Assembly: GCF_036688685.1 (NCBI RefSeq)
Contig: NZ_JAQQPS010000014.1
Span: 107,680 to 171,679, forward strand
DNA from: JALYUM01 sp036688685
GTDB lineage: Bacteria > Pseudomonadota > Gammaproteobacteria > Burkholderiales > Burkholderiaceae_D
DNA: 64,000 bases
Direction: 5' to 3'
Part shown: in pieces, positions 31,429-40,386 of the stretch
How the letters are laid out: each line of letters starts with the position of its first letter
How positions within the stretch are numbered: position 1 is the first letter of the stretch
The notes under the pieces: generated by a model
Told to the model about the DNA's origin: nothing
What the model saw: only the letters and a program-made list of their open reading frames with translations
Databases searched by the model: none
Translations under genes and position numbers: made by a program

Positions 31429-33357
31429 TTAGGCGGCTTTGGCCAATGGTGCTGGAGCATCCATTGCCGCCGTGACGGCGCCGGCCAGTTGCTGCAGGCG
31501 CGCGCGGACCTTGTCGATATCGCCTTGGCGCGCCTCGAATGCCGAGATGTTTTTTTCCAGCCCGTCGGTGGCGTCGTGGATGCGCTGGATCGAGGACAGG
31601 CGGTGCTTCAATTGATCCTTGTGCTGGCGGATCTGCGCTTCCAGCGGCGACATGATGACTTTCAGCCATGCTTCGACGTCGGCGTTGGCGGCGCGGAAGG
31701 TGCGGCGCACGCGCGAGGCGATCGAGTCGAAGAAGCGTTCCAGTACCGTGTTACGGCTGGTCATGAGCAAGGTCGCGGTGCCGAACTGCTTGTCGTAGAC
31801 GGCTTCGATGGCGTTCAGTTCGTCGCGATAGCGGGTCAGCGACAGGCCCATCGGCATGGCCAGCGACAGGCCGTGTTCGGCCGAGAATTTACGGTACATC
31901 GATTCCATCATCGCGGAAATTTCGACGATTTGCGCTTCCGAGCGGGTCAGGTTTTTACGTGCCTGGTCGAAGAAGTGGCGCACCGGCGTGCGCATGCCGG
32001 TGGTGAAACGGGTCGACTGCATGGCGGCGCGCACGGTGTCGATTTCATGCTGCACCACGTCCATGCCGAGCGTGGTGTAGAGCTCGTTGGAGAGGGTGGA
32101 AAACACCGCCCTGGTACCTTGCAATTTGAACAGGCTGGCGTCGAATTCCTTCTTCTCGACGTCGATGCGTTTCATCATGTGCGAAACCACGCCGTGGTTC
32201 TTGCCGCGCAAACTTTTCAGTTCCTGCAACTGCTCGACCATGTCGCGGCTGCGCGCGCCCAGCAGCACGCCTTGGGCGCTGACCAGCGCATCGAGGTCGC
32301 TTGAGAGCTGGGTGCGGATGATTTCCTGGCGCGCCGGAATCAGTTCCTGGTAGAGCGCCGTTTCGAGCGCGTTCAGGCGCGATTTTTTTAGCAGCGCCAT
32401 GTCGCCGTTGATCTTCCCTACCAGCGCTTTTTGCGCCGACACGGGGAACACTTGGCCAGGGTCGAGCGCCAGCATCTGCGCCACACTGGTCTGCTGGCGC
32501 GCGATTTCAGCGTCGTTGGCGGCGTCCGATTTGAGTTCGTCCCACATCGCGTCGATCTTGTTGAGCACGACAATGCGGCCCGGGCCTGGGCCGATATGGT
32601 TGCGCCAGACTTCGATGTCGCTCTTCGTCACACCGGTTTCCGCGGCCAGAATGAACAGCACCGCGTGCGCGTTCGGGATCAGGTTCAGCGTCAGTTCTGG
32701 CTCGGTACCGATGGCGTTCAGACCCGGTGTATCGACAATGACCAGGCCTTGTTTCAGCAGCGGATGGGGGAAATTGATGATCGCATGGCGCCACATGGAA
32801 ATTTCCACAGTGCCATTGGCATCGACTGTGGCAGCGAGATCCTGGTCGTCCTCGTCGTACAGGCCGAAGCTTTTTGCTTCGGCCACGCTGGCGCGCCGGG
32901 TCAGGCTCACTTGCTGGAACGTGTCGTGCATCTGGCCCGGCGAATCGAGGTTCAGGGTCAGCGTGGTCCACGCATCCGGGTCGTCGCGAAAATCGCTGGT
33001 TGACAGGTTCAGTGCGCGCGTTTCGATCGGCAGCAGGCGGATGCAGGGCGGGAATGCCGGGTCGTACATCAGCTCGGTCGGGCACATGGTGGTGCGGCCG
33101 GCGGAGGAGGGAAGGATGCGCTGGCCGTAATCGGCAAAAAACAATGCGTTGATCAGCTCGGATTTGCCGCGCGAGAATTCCGCCACGAAGGCGACAGAGA
33201 GACGATCATCCTGCAACCTGGAACGGGCCGTCTCCAGGCGCTGGGCGGTGCCGGCGTCGAGCAGTTCGGCGGCGCTGGCCCAGTCGCGGTAGCTGTCGAG
33301 TGCACGGGTGACGCCCTGGCGCCACGCGCCGTAATGTTCAAAGTTCTGCACCATCAT
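31429..33357 (-). CDS. Dynamin-family GTPase between mutM and mutY
   Basis: A 642-residue bacterial dynamin-like protein. G1 is VAFVAEFSRGKSELINAL, G3 is VIVDTPGLNAIG, G4 is VVLNKIDAMWDE. Long helical stretches follow, with charged coiled-coil segments (about 350-630), as in membrane-remodelling bacterial dynamins. In G1 the first glycine of the usual GxxxxGKS is replaced (AEFSRGKS), which is common in this subfamily. It may act in membrane repair, fission or stress tolerance, including after phage attack; no experimental hint is in the sequence. The start could be ATG 33357 or the next codon, 33354. Confidence 0.8.
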   Translation of the reverse strand: MMVQNFEHYGAWRQGVTRALDSYRDWASAAELLDAGTAQRLETARSRLQDDRLSVAFVAEFSRGKSELINALFFADYGQRILPSSAGRTTMCPTELMYDPAFPPCIRLLPIETRALNLSTSDFRDDPDAWTTLTLNLDSPGQMHDTFQQVSLTRRASVAEAKSFGLYDEDDQDLAATVDANGTVEISMWRHAIINFPHPLLKQGLVIVDTPGLNAIGTEPELTLNLIPNAHAVLFILAAETGVTKSDIEVWRNHIGPGPGRIVVLNKIDAMWDELKSDAANDAEIARQQTSVAQMLALDPGQVFPVSAQKALVGKINGDMALLKKSRLNALETALYQELIPARQEIIRTQLSSDLDALVSAQGVLLGARSRDMVEQLQELKSLRGKNHGVVSHMMKRIDVEKKEFDASLFKLQGTRAVFSTLSNELYTTLGMDVVQHEIDTVRAAMQSTRFTTGMRTPVRHFFDQARKNLTRSEAQIVEISAMMESMYRKFSAEHGLSLAMPMGLSLTRYRDELNAIEAVYDKQFGTATLLMTSRNTVLERFFDSIASRVRRTFRAANADVEAWLKVIMSPLEAQIRQHKDQLKHRLSSIQRIHDATDGLEKNISAFEARQGDIDKVRARLQQLAGAVTAAMDAPAPLAKAA

Positions 33358-33398
33358 TGTCTCGCTGCAAATGTTTTATTACTGGTATTCATCTGACC

Positions 33399-34232
33399 CT
33401 AGCGCTGGCAGTTGACGCAATAAAATGTCGAGCGCTGACCCTGCTTGATCTGTCGAATCGGTGTGCCACAGTTTCTGCACGGCACTTCTGCACGATCATA
33501 GACGAAATAAGTCTGTTGGAAATAGCCCGATTGTCCATTTACGGCAATAAAGTCGCGCAGGGTGCTGCCGCCCTGCACGATCGCCTCGGCCAAAATTGTT
33601 CGAATGGCATCGGCCAGGCGGTCGTAGCGGGCCCGGCTGATGCGGCCTGCCGCAGTCTTCGGATTGATGCCGGCACGGAACAAACTCTCGCACGCGTAGA
33701 TGTTTCCTACTCCTACTACCAAGTCGCCTGCCAGCAACACTTGCTTGATCGGGGCACTGCGCTTGCGTGTCGCTTTAAACAACATTGCACCATCAAAACC
33801 GTGTTCCAGCGGCTCCACGCCGAGGCCGCGCAACAGCACGTGCTGATCAAGTTCGCCAGCGTCGTATGGATGCCACAGTACCGCGCCAAACCGGCGCGGA
33901 TCGTGCAGGCGCAGCGCTTGCTTGCCGTCCGGACTGTCGACGATGAGATCGAAATGATCATGTTTTTTTAGTTCAGTGGCCGGTGGAATCACGCGCAGGT
34001 GGCCGGACATGCCAAGGTGCACGATCAAGGTGCCATGTTCGAACCCGATCAACAGATATTTGCCGCGCCGGCCGATGTGCAGGACGCGCCGGCCGGCCAG
34101 AATGGCGTGCAAATCGGGCGGGAACGGCCAGCGCAGGCCTTCGCGGCGCAGCACCACGCTGTCGACGATACGGCCTTCCAAATGCGGCGCGACACCGCGC
34201 CGGGTCACTTCGACTTCTGGGAGTTCGGGCAT
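33399..34232 (-). CDS. mutM: MutM (Fpg), formamidopyrimidine-DNA glycosylase
   Basis: A 277-residue base-excision enzyme that removes 8-oxoguanine and cuts the abasic site. It begins with the invariant PELPEVEVTRRG (Pro2 and Glu3 catalytic), has the lysine loop GRRGKYLLI, the helix-two-turn-helix around VGNIYACESLFRAGI, and a C-terminal zinc finger with ligands in CRNCG and CVNC. It is the first gene of the mutM-GTPase-mutY run. Confidence 0.97.
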   Translation of the reverse strand: MPELPEVEVTRRGVAPHLEGRIVDSVVLRREGLRWPFPPDLHAILAGRRVLHIGRRGKYLLIGFEHGTLIVHLGMSGHLRVIPPATELKKHDHFDLIVDSPDGKQALRLHDPRRFGAVLWHPYDAGELDQHVLLRGLGVEPLEHGFDGAMLFKATRKRSAPIKQVLLAGDLVVGVGNIYACESLFRAGINPKTAAGRISRARYDRLADAIRTILAEAIVQGGSTLRDFIAVNGQSGYFQQTYFVYDRAEVPCRNCGTPIRQIKQGQRSTFYCVNCQR

Positions 34233-34327
34233 GAATATTCGGGTTTAAGTAAATGATGGCGCAGCGGACGACGGGATGCGGGGCTTGGGCGTAGAATCGG
34301 TGATCTTTCCAGACTCCCGGACCTGCC

Positions 34328-36082
34328 TTGAAAAACGCTTTCGTTATTGTAACTCTCAGCAGCTTGATGGCGGCGTGCGCCAGTGTGCCGTCCAGCGCCC
34401 CCGTTGCGCCCGTCCCCACGCCGGTGGTGGAAGCGGCCAGCCCCGATCCGGACGCCGGTTTGCCCAACGTCGAGCTGACCGGCAACCTGCTGTTTCAGCT
34501 CAGCCGCGCCGAGTTCGAATTTCGCGGTGGCGAATACCAGGGGCCGTACCTGACGATGCTGAGCCTGGCGCAGCAGACGCGTGACCCGCGCCTGGCGCGC
34601 CGCGCCGCCGAAATGGCGATCACCGCGAAACAGGCCGACGATGCGCTGGCGGCCTTGCGCCTGTGGCGCAGCATCGCCCCCGACTCCGACGAAGCGGCCC
34701 AGTACTATCTGGGCCTGGTGGTGCTGACCAATAATTTTGCCGACGCCGAGCCGATCCTGCGATCGCGCCTGGCCGGCATGCCGCCGGAAGCGCGCGGCCT
34801 GGCGCTGTTCCAGACGCAGCAGTTGCTGGCGCGCGCCCCCGATAAAGAGGCCGCCAGCGCCATGCTGGTGCGCCTGGTGGCGCCATACGGCAACACGCTC
34901 GAAGCGCACGTGGTGCTGTCGCAAGGGGCGTTTGCCCGTGGCGCCAAAGCGGACGCCGCGCGCGAAGCGAAAGCGGCGCTGGCCATCAAGCCCGATTCCG
35001 AACTCGCCATCCTGAGCCTGGCCCAGGCCATGGAGGACGACGCCAAAGTCGGCGTGCTGCTGAAAGAATTTTTGGACGGCTATCCGAAGTCGCTGGAAGT
35101 GCGCGGCGCATATGCCCGCGTGCTGGTCAACCGCAAGGATTACGCCGGCGCCCGCAACGAGTTCCTGGCGCTGGCCAAGGCCCAGCCGGACAACCCCGCG
35201 CACATCTACGCACTGGGTGTGCTGGCCATGCAGATGAACCAGCCGGCCGAGGCCGAAAAGCTGCTGGTGCGCTTCCTCGATGTGCTGAGCAGCAGCAATG
35301 CCGAAGACAAGGACCCGTCCAAGGTGCTGGTCATGCTGGCCCAATTGGCCGAAGAGCGCGGCGACCTGAAGGGGGCGCTGGCCTGGCTGGACAAGGTCGG
35401 CAGCGATGACCCGAAAATGAACCTGGCCGTGCAGGTGCGCCGGGCCCAGTTGTCGGCCCGGCAGGGCGACTTGCCGGCTGCGCGCCGTATCCTGACGGGC
35501 TTGTCGCCGACCGAACCGGCCGAGCAGGCCCAGCTGATTGGCGTCGAAGCGCAACTGCTCACCGACGCTGGCAAAGCCGCCGAAGCCTACAAATTGATGG
35601 AACAGGCCGCCGCCAAATATCCGAAAAACCCCGACCTGTTGTATGACTTTGCGCTGATGGCCGAGAAGGCCGGGCGCGTGGATGTGATGGAAAAAACGCT
35701 GCGCCGCGTAATGGTGCAGGCGCCCGACAACCAGCACGCCTACAACGCCCTCGGCTACTCGCTGGCCGACCGCAATGTGCGCTTGCCGGAAGCCTTGAAA
35801 CTCATCCGCAAGGCGCAGGGCATGGCGCCCGACGATCCCTTCATCATGGACAGCATGGGCTGGGTGCATTACCGCATGGGCAACCTCGATGAAGCCGAGG
35901 CGCAATTGCGCCGTGCGTATGGCTTGCGCAACGATGCCGACATCGCCGTGCACCTGGGCGAGGTGCTGTGGAAGCAGGGCAAGAAAGACGAAGCGCGCGA
36001 GCTGTGGCGTGCGGCCCAGGCCAAGGACCCGCGCAACGATTCGCTGCGCACCACGCTGGCGCGGCTGAACCAGGTACTGTAG
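34328..36082 (+). CDS. TPR-repeat outer-membrane lipoprotein upstream of lolB
   Basis: A 584-residue lipoprotein with a TTG start: the signal MKNAFVIVTLSSLMAAC has a good lipobox (Cys17), which would be lost if translation began at the next ATG (34367), so the TTG is preferred. The mature protein is built of TPR-like helical repeats, clearest at the C-terminus (DNQHAYNALGYSLADRNVRL, GWVHYRMGNLDEAEAQLRRA, EVLWKQGKKDEARELWRAA). Its neighbours are lolB and ispE. Proteins of this position often serve as outer-membrane scaffolds; the precise partner is unknown. TAGAAT at 34291-34296 is a candidate -10. Confidence 0.82.
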   Translation: MKNAFVIVTLSSLMAACASVPSSAPVAPVPTPVVEAASPDPDAGLPNVELTGNLLFQLSRAEFEFRGGEYQGPYLTMLSLAQQTRDPRLARRAAEMAITAKQADDALAALRLWRSIAPDSDEAAQYYLGLVVLTNNFADAEPILRSRLAGMPPEARGLALFQTQQLLARAPDKEAASAMLVRLVAPYGNTLEAHVVLSQGAFARGAKADAAREAKAALAIKPDSELAILSLAQAMEDDAKVGVLLKEFLDGYPKSLEVRGAYARVLVNRKDYAGARNEFLALAKAQPDNPAHIYALGVLAMQMNQPAEAEKLLVRFLDVLSSSNAEDKDPSKVLVMLAQLAEERGDLKGALAWLDKVGSDDPKMNLAVQVRRAQLSARQGDLPAARRILTGLSPTEPAEQAQLIGVEAQLLTDAGKAAEAYKLMEQAAAKYPKNPDLLYDFALMAEKAGRVDVMEKTLRRVMVQAPDNQHAYNALGYSLADRNVRLPEALKLIRKAQGMAPDDPFIMDSMGWVHYRMGNLDEAEAQLRRAYGLRNDADIAVHLGEVLWKQGKKDEARELWRAAQAKDPRNDSLRTTLARLNQVL

Positions 36083-36123
36083 CCCTGTAAAATAGCCCGG
36101 TCTTCCATTTACGATTGTTGCCG

Positions 36124-36699
36124 ATGATCCGTCGTGTATTCGCTCTCGCCGCCTGCGCGGCTGTTCTGGCCGGCTGCGCTATTACCCCCAGCGGGCCGCT
36201 GTCCCAGGCCCCTGTCGCGGCGTATCGCGAGACCATCAACCTGGCCGGCACCATGTCGGTGACTTACCAGAAAGATGGCCAGCCCCAGCCGCTCACGGGT
36301 AAATTCGACTGGCAGCAGACGCCGGGCCGGGTCGAGGTCAGCCTGGCCTCGCCGCTGGGCCAGACCATGGCGACGATTGTCGTCACGCCCGAATCTGCCA
36401 CCCTGACCCAGGCCGAGCGCGCGCCGCGCGTGGCCAAAGACCTGGAAACGCTGACCCACGATGCGCTGGGCTGGCCGCTGCCGGTGTCCGGCCTGCGCGA
36501 CTGGCTGCAGGGCTACGCCACCGGTGCCGACGGCAAGCGTTTTATCGCGTCGCCGGCCAACAACACGGTCGTCACCAAGGATGGCTGGCGCCTGCGCTTC
36601 GTTACCTGGCAGGACGATACCGCGGCCGTGCCGCAGCCCAAGCGCATCGACGCCGACCGCGAGGATCTGGCCATCCGCTTTGCCATCCAGACACAGTGA
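36124..36699 (+). CDS. lolB: LolB, outer-membrane lipoprotein insertion protein
   Basis: A 191-residue lipoprotein that receives lipoproteins from LolA and inserts them in the outer membrane. The signal MIRRVFALAACAAVLAGC ends in a lipobox (Cys18). The conserved body includes GKFDWQQTPGRVEVSLASPLG and DALGWPLPVSGLRDWLQG. ATG 36124 is chosen over the TTG codons at 36115 and 36118. It lies between the TPR lipoprotein and ispE, the standard betaproteobacterial order. Confidence 0.93.
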   Translation: MIRRVFALAACAAVLAGCAITPSGPLSQAPVAAYRETINLAGTMSVTYQKDGQPQPLTGKFDWQQTPGRVEVSLASPLGQTMATIVVTPESATLTQAERAPRVAKDLETLTHDALGWPLPVSGLRDWLQGYATGADGKRFIASPANNTVVTKDGWRLRFVTWQDDTAAVPQPKRIDADREDLAIRFAIQTQ

Positions 36700-36701
36700 C
36701 G

Positions 36702-37607
36702 ATGGCCCCAAGCTCCCTGCACGGCTGCGCCGCGCCAGCCAAACTGAACCTGTTCCTGCACGTGACCGGCCGCCGTGCCGACGGCTACCATTTGCTGCAA
36801 ACCGTGTTCCAGATGCTCGACCATGGCGACACGCTCGACTTCGACGTGCGGCCTGATGGTCAGATCGTGCGCACCACCGACGTGCTTGGTGTGCCGGCGG
36901 AGCAGGACCTGATCGTGCGCGCGTTGCGCCTGCTGCAAGGTGCGTATCAAAAGCGTCACGGCCGGCCGGCGCCCGGGATCGATGTCGCTGTCCATAAAAT
37001 CCTGCCCATGGGCGGTGGCCTCGGTGGCGGCTCGTCCGACGCCGCCACCGCCTTCATCGCCGCCAACCACCTCTGGCAAGCCGGTTTTACAAGGGAAGAA
37101 CTGATGGCGCTGGCGCTGCCGCTGGGGGCTGACGTGCCGTTTTTTATCTTCGGCGAGACCGCCTTTGCCGAAGGCGTGGGTGAAGCTTTGCAGGCCGTGG
37201 CCGGCCCCGATGTGTGGTTTGTCGTCATCGAGCCAGGCGTCGCCGTACCAACCCCGGCGATATTTTCCGCAACGGGTTTGACAAGAAACACAAATCCCGT
37301 CACAATATCGGACTTTTCCAGACACCTCACTGGCAGCATGGGTTTGACGGGGTTTGGAAGGAACGATTTGCAAGCAGTTGCTGTTACGCTGTTTCCACCT
37401 GTCGCAAAAGCGATCGACTGGTTATCATCTTACGGCGATGCGCGGATGACGGGGTCAGGTGCATGTGTATTTTGCGCCTTTGCCACGCAAGCCGAAGCGG
37501 ACCAGGTACTTGCTGACATGGCAGGTGTGTGGCAGGGCTGGAAAGCCCGTTCGCTGAAGCAGCATCCACTCAAATCGCTCTTGCATAATGGTTGCGTTGT
37601 AGAATAA
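36702..37607 (+). CDS. ispE: IspE, 4-diphosphocytidyl-2-C-methyl-D-erythritol kinase
   Basis: A 301-residue GHMP kinase of the non-mevalonate isoprenoid pathway. PAKLNLFLHVTGRRADGYH is the N-terminal signature, the ATP loop is LPMGGGLGGGSSDAAT, and the C-terminal GHMP motif is MTGSGACVF. A GTG at 36696 overlapping the lolB stop (GTGA) is an alternative start. The stretch 37260-37340 is less GC-rich than the rest. Confidence 0.95.
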   Translation: MAPSSLHGCAAPAKLNLFLHVTGRRADGYHLLQTVFQMLDHGDTLDFDVRPDGQIVRTTDVLGVPAEQDLIVRALRLLQGAYQKRHGRPAPGIDVAVHKILPMGGGLGGGSSDAATAFIAANHLWQAGFTREELMALALPLGADVPFFIFGETAFAEGVGEALQAVAGPDVWFVVIEPGVAVPTPAIFSATGLTRNTNPVTISDFSRHLTGSMGLTGFGRNDLQAVAVTLFPPVAKAIDWLSSYGDARMTGSGACVFCAFATQAEADQVLADMAGVWQGWKARSLKQHPLKSLLHNGCVVE

Positions 37608-37633
37608 AATTCGGCCTGTCGTGATTTTGAAGC

Positions 37634-37639
37634 TAAAAT
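37634..37639 (+). promoter_or_regulatory. Candidate -10 of the tRNA-Gln promoter
   Basis: TAAAAT (37634-37639) lies about 33 bases before the tRNA, in the AT-richer gap after ispE. The -35 region is weak. Confidence 0.3.
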
Positions 37640-37671
37640 GCGGATGAAGAACGGCAAGCAGCAAGTTGCGT

Positions 37672-37748
37672 AGGGGAATCGCCAAGCTGGTTAAGGCACT
37701 GGATTTTGATTCCAGCATACCAAGGTTCGAATCCTTGTTCCCCTGCCA
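37672..37748 (+). tRNA. tRNA-Gln (anticodon TTG)
   Basis: A complete cloverleaf: acceptor AGGGGAA/TTCCCCT, D-arm GCC...GGC, anticodon stem CTGGA/TCCAG with loop TTTTGAT (anticodon TTG, reads CAA/CAG), T-arm CAAGG-TTCGAAT-CCTTG, discriminator G and an encoded CCA end. Position between ispE and prs is the usual one in Burkholderiales. Confidence 0.97.
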
Positions 37749-37798
37749 TTCGTTTAGTCTGGTCTGTCGATGCGATGTTTGCGTCCAGCAGGCGAACC

Positions 37799-37839
37799 AG
37801 GCAGATACCGCACTCGTGGATCTGCCTTTAGTTTTTTTA
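37799..37839 (+). terminator. Terminator after tRNA-Gln
   Basis: AGGCAGAT (37799-37806) pairs with ATCTGCCT (37820-37827), followed by TTAG and a run of seven Ts. It would stop transcription before prs, which then needs its own promoter in 37840-37900. Confidence 0.75.
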
Positions 37840-37910
37840 GGCATTCCTCGCTGTCCGGACACCCGGTCAGCGAATATCAAAGACATCAACGCTTACCTCT
37901 TGGGACTCCC

Positions 37911-38861
37911 ATGGCTTACGAAAACCTGATGGTTTTTACCGGCAACGCTAATCCGGCGCTGGCAGAAGGGGTCGCAAAAAACCTCGGTATTCCTCTCGGC
38001 AAAGCCGTGGTTTCGCAGTTTTCGGACGGCGAAGTCATGGTCGAAATTAACGAGAACGTGCGGGGCAAAGATGTTTTCGTGCTGCAGTCGACCTGCGCAC
38101 CGACCAACGACAACCTGATGGAACTGATCCTGATGGTTGACGCCCTGAAGCGCGCCTCCGCCGGCCGCATCACCGCCGCGATTCCTTATTATGGTTATGC
38201 ACGCCAGGACCGCCGTCCGCGTTCGGCCCGTGTTGCAATCTCCGCCAAGGTGGTTGCCAACATGCTGGAAGAAGCCGGCGTCGAGCGCGTCCTGATCATG
38301 GACTTGCACGCTGACCAGATCCAGGGTTTCTTCGATATCCCGGTTGACAATATTTACGCTTCGCCATTGCTGCTGAGCGACCTGCAAAAACGCAACTACG
38401 ACGACCTGCTGGTCGTCTCGCCGGACGTTGGCGGCGTGGTGCGCGCCCGTGCTCTGGCCAAGCGCCTCGGTTGCGACCTGGCCATCATCGACAAGCGCCG
38501 CCCGAAGGCGAACGTGTCGGAAGTGATGAACATCATCGGTGAAGTCGAAGGCCGCAACTGCGTCATTATGGACGACATGGTCGACACCGCCGGCACCCTG
38601 ACCAAGGCTGCTGAAGTGTTGAAAGAACGCGGCGCCAAGAAAGTGGTCGCGTATTGCACCCACGCCGTGCTGTCCGGCCCTGCCATCGAGCGCATCACCG
38701 CCTCGACGCTGGACGAGCTGGTCGTGACCGATACGATCCCGCTGTCGGCCGCTGCTGCCGCCTGCGGCAAGATCCGCCAACTGACCTGCGCGCCGCTGCT
38801 GGCCGAAACCTTCAAGCGCATCGTCAAGGGCGACTCGGTGATGTCGCTGTTCATGGATTAA
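37911..38861 (+). CDS. prs: Ribose-phosphate pyrophosphokinase
   Basis: A 316-residue enzyme making PRPP from ribose-5-phosphate and ATP for nucleotide, NAD, His and Trp synthesis. MVFTGNANPALAEGVAKNLG is the typical opening; the ATP region includes YYGYARQDRR, the ribose-5-phosphate site DLHADQIQGFF and the PRPP loop VIMDDMVDTAGTL. Length is exact for class I enzymes. The open frame continues back to 37770, but only ATG 37911 gives the family N-terminus. Confidence 0.97.
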   Translation: MAYENLMVFTGNANPALAEGVAKNLGIPLGKAVVSQFSDGEVMVEINENVRGKDVFVLQSTCAPTNDNLMELILMVDALKRASAGRITAAIPYYGYARQDRRPRSARVAISAKVVANMLEEAGVERVLIMDLHADQIQGFFDIPVDNIYASPLLLSDLQKRNYDDLLVVSPDVGGVVRARALAKRLGCDLAIIDKRRPKANVSEVMNIIGEVEGRNCVIMDDMVDTAGTLTKAAEVLKERGAKKVVAYCTHAVLSGPAIERITASTLDELVVTDTIPLSAAAAACGKIRQLTCAPLLAETFKRIVKGDSVMSLFMD

Positions 38862-38881
38862 GCAGTAAAATTATTTGCAAC

Positions 38882-38917
38882 ACGGCGCGCCAGGCGATTT
38901 TTTTGCCGGCGCGCCGT
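38882..38917 (+). terminator. Large hairpin after prs
   Basis: ACGGCGCGCC (38882-38891) pairs perfectly with GGCGCGCCGT (38908-38917); an inner GGC/GCC adds three more pairs around a T-rich loop. There is no T run downstream, so termination may be partial. It could equally be a processing or stability element between prs and rplY. Confidence 0.5.
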
Positions 38918-38930
38918 TCCGCTTTATAGA
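38903..38930 (+). promoter_or_regulatory. Candidate rplY promoter
   Basis: TTGCCG (38903-38908), a 16-base spacer and TATAGA (38925-38930). The -35 lies inside the right arm of the hairpin at 38882-38917. Transcription would begin at about 38937. Confidence 0.35.
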
Positions 38931-38935
38931 ATTCT

Positions 38936-38954
38936 CGGGTGCGTATTGCACCCG
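38936..38954 (+). other. Hairpin at the start of the rplY leader
   Basis: CGGGTGC-GTATT-GCACCCG forms a perfect 7-base-pair stem with a 5-base loop, at the predicted 5' end of the rplY message. A role in stability or in autoregulation by L25 is possible but unproven. Confidence 0.4.
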
Positions 38955-39022
38955 ACCACGAAGGTCCCTGGTCGCGGGGGCCTTCATTTACGCAGGCCTG
39001 GCCTGCATTTTTGGAGCAACAC

Positions 39023-39628
39023 ATGAAAGTTATCGCATACAACCGCACTTTGCAGGGCACCGGAGCGAGCCGCCGCCTGCGCAAGGCTGGCCAAACCCCA
39101 GGCATCATCTACGGCGGCACCGCTGCACCAGTGCTGATCACACTGGACGGCAACGCCATGTGGCACGCCCTGAAGAAAGAAGCCTTCCACGGCTCGATCC
39201 TGGACCTGGAAATCGACGGCGTTACCCAGCAAGTTTTGCTGCGTGACTTCCAGATGCACGCATTTAAGCAATTGGTTCTGCACGCTGACTTCCAGCGCGT
39301 CGATGCCAGCCAGCCTATGCACGCGAAAGTCGCACTGCACTTCGTCAACGGCGACACCTCGCCAGCGGTGAAACTGCACGCTGCTGTGATCTCGCACGTG
39401 ATGGCTGAATTGGACGTTTCGTGCCTGCCAGCTGACCTGCCAGAGTTCATCGAAGTCGACCTGGCCAACCTCGATGTCGGCCATTCGATCCACCTCGATG
39501 ACCTGGTCCTGCCAAAAGGCGTGACCGCGCTGAACCACGGCCAGAACCTGACCGTTGCGACCGCTGCCATTCCAGCTGGCCAGGTTTCGGCTGAAGCCGA
39601 AGCTGCTGCTGAAGAGCCAAAGAAGTAA
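39023..39628 (+). CDS. rplY: 50S ribosomal protein L25 / general stress protein Ctc
   Basis: A 201-residue long-form L25 that binds 5S rRNA. The N-terminal domain has TGASRRLRKAGQTPGIIYGG; the C-terminal TL5/CTC domain has EVDLANLDVGHSIHLDDLVLPKG and an acidic Ala/Glu tail. ATG 39023 has GGAG at 39012. It sits between prs and pth, as usual. Confidence 0.96.
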   Translation: MKVIAYNRTLQGTGASRRLRKAGQTPGIIYGGTAAPVLITLDGNAMWHALKKEAFHGSILDLEIDGVTQQVLLRDFQMHAFKQLVLHADFQRVDASQPMHAKVALHFVNGDTSPAVKLHAAVISHVMAELDVSCLPADLPEFIEVDLANLDVGHSIHLDDLVLPKGVTALNHGQNLTVATAAIPAGQVSAEAEAAAEEPKK

Positions 39629-39632
39629 TGTA

Positions 39633-39693
39633 AAACCGCAGCAATGCGGTTTGACCGAAAACCCGCTGCGGCTCCGGCCCGGCGGGTTTTTTT
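39633..39693 (+). terminator. Tandem hairpins / terminator after rplY
   Basis: A first stem AAACCGC-GCGGTTT (39633-39652) is followed by AAAACCCGC (39658-39666) pairing with GCGGGTTTT (39682-39690) and a T run. The second is a standard intrinsic terminator. Confidence 0.8.
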
Positions 39694-39746
39694 ACGTCCG
39701 GCCTTTATAATGCTGCCTTTCCGCACCCATCCCTGACGCAACGCCT

Positions 39747-40331
39747 ATGTCCATACGCCTCATCGTCGGCCTCGGCAATCCCGGGCCCGAATACGAACAG
39801 ACCCGCCACAATGCGGGCTTCTGGCTGGTTGACCAGCTCGCCAACAGCTTGCCGGGCTGCCGCCTTCAGCGCGAAGCGCGCTTCAATGCCTTCGTCGCCA
39901 AAACCAGCATCGCCGGCAACGACGTCTGGCTGCTCGAGCCGCAGACCTTCATGAACCGTTCCGGCCAGTCGGTCGGCGGCCTGGCGCGCTTTTTTAAAAT
40001 TTTGCCCGATGAAATCCTGGTCGTGCACGATGAACTCGATCTCGCGCCAGGTGTCGCCAAGCTGAAGAAGGGCGGCTCGTCGGGCGGCCACAATGGCTTG
40101 AAGGACATCACCGCGGCGCTGGGTACCCAGGATTACTGGCGCTTGCGCCTTGGTATCGGCCATCCGCGCACCATGGGCATCCAGCAGCCGGTGGCCGACT
40201 TCGTGCTGCACCGCCCGCGCAAGGAAGAGCAGAACCTGATCGAGGAAGCCATCGACAAAAGCGTGCGCATCATGCCGCTGGCGTGCGAAGGCAAGCTCGA
40301 TATCGCGACCATGCAGTTGCATACGGTGTAG
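39747..40331 (+). CDS. pth: Peptidyl-tRNA hydrolase
   Basis: A 194-residue enzyme that frees tRNA from prematurely released peptidyl-tRNA. IVGLGNPGPEYEQTRHNAGF carries the catalytic His and Asn (in RHNAGF), followed by PQTFMNRSGQSV, VVHDELDLAPG and KGGSSGGHNGLKDI. Complete and of normal length. Confidence 0.97.
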   Translation: MSIRLIVGLGNPGPEYEQTRHNAGFWLVDQLANSLPGCRLQREARFNAFVAKTSIAGNDVWLLEPQTFMNRSGQSVGGLARFFKILPDEILVVHDELDLAPGVAKLKKGGSSGGHNGLKDITAALGTQDYWRLRLGIGHPRTMGIQQPVADFVLHRPRKEEQNLIEEAIDKSVRIMPLACEGKLDIATMQLHTV

Positions 40332-40386
40332 CGCAGCACCAAAAAATACTTCCTGGAGGTATCTTTTAAACATCAACATTTACTGC

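Noticed and set aside
34205..35953. A 582-codon minus-strand frame opposite the TPR lipoprotein
   Set aside because: Shadow of a TPR gene; the translation is Gly/Gln/His-rich without any recognisable family.
38882..39022. Riboswitch before rplY
   Set aside because: The hairpins do not match any riboswitch consensus I know; only simple stems are visible.
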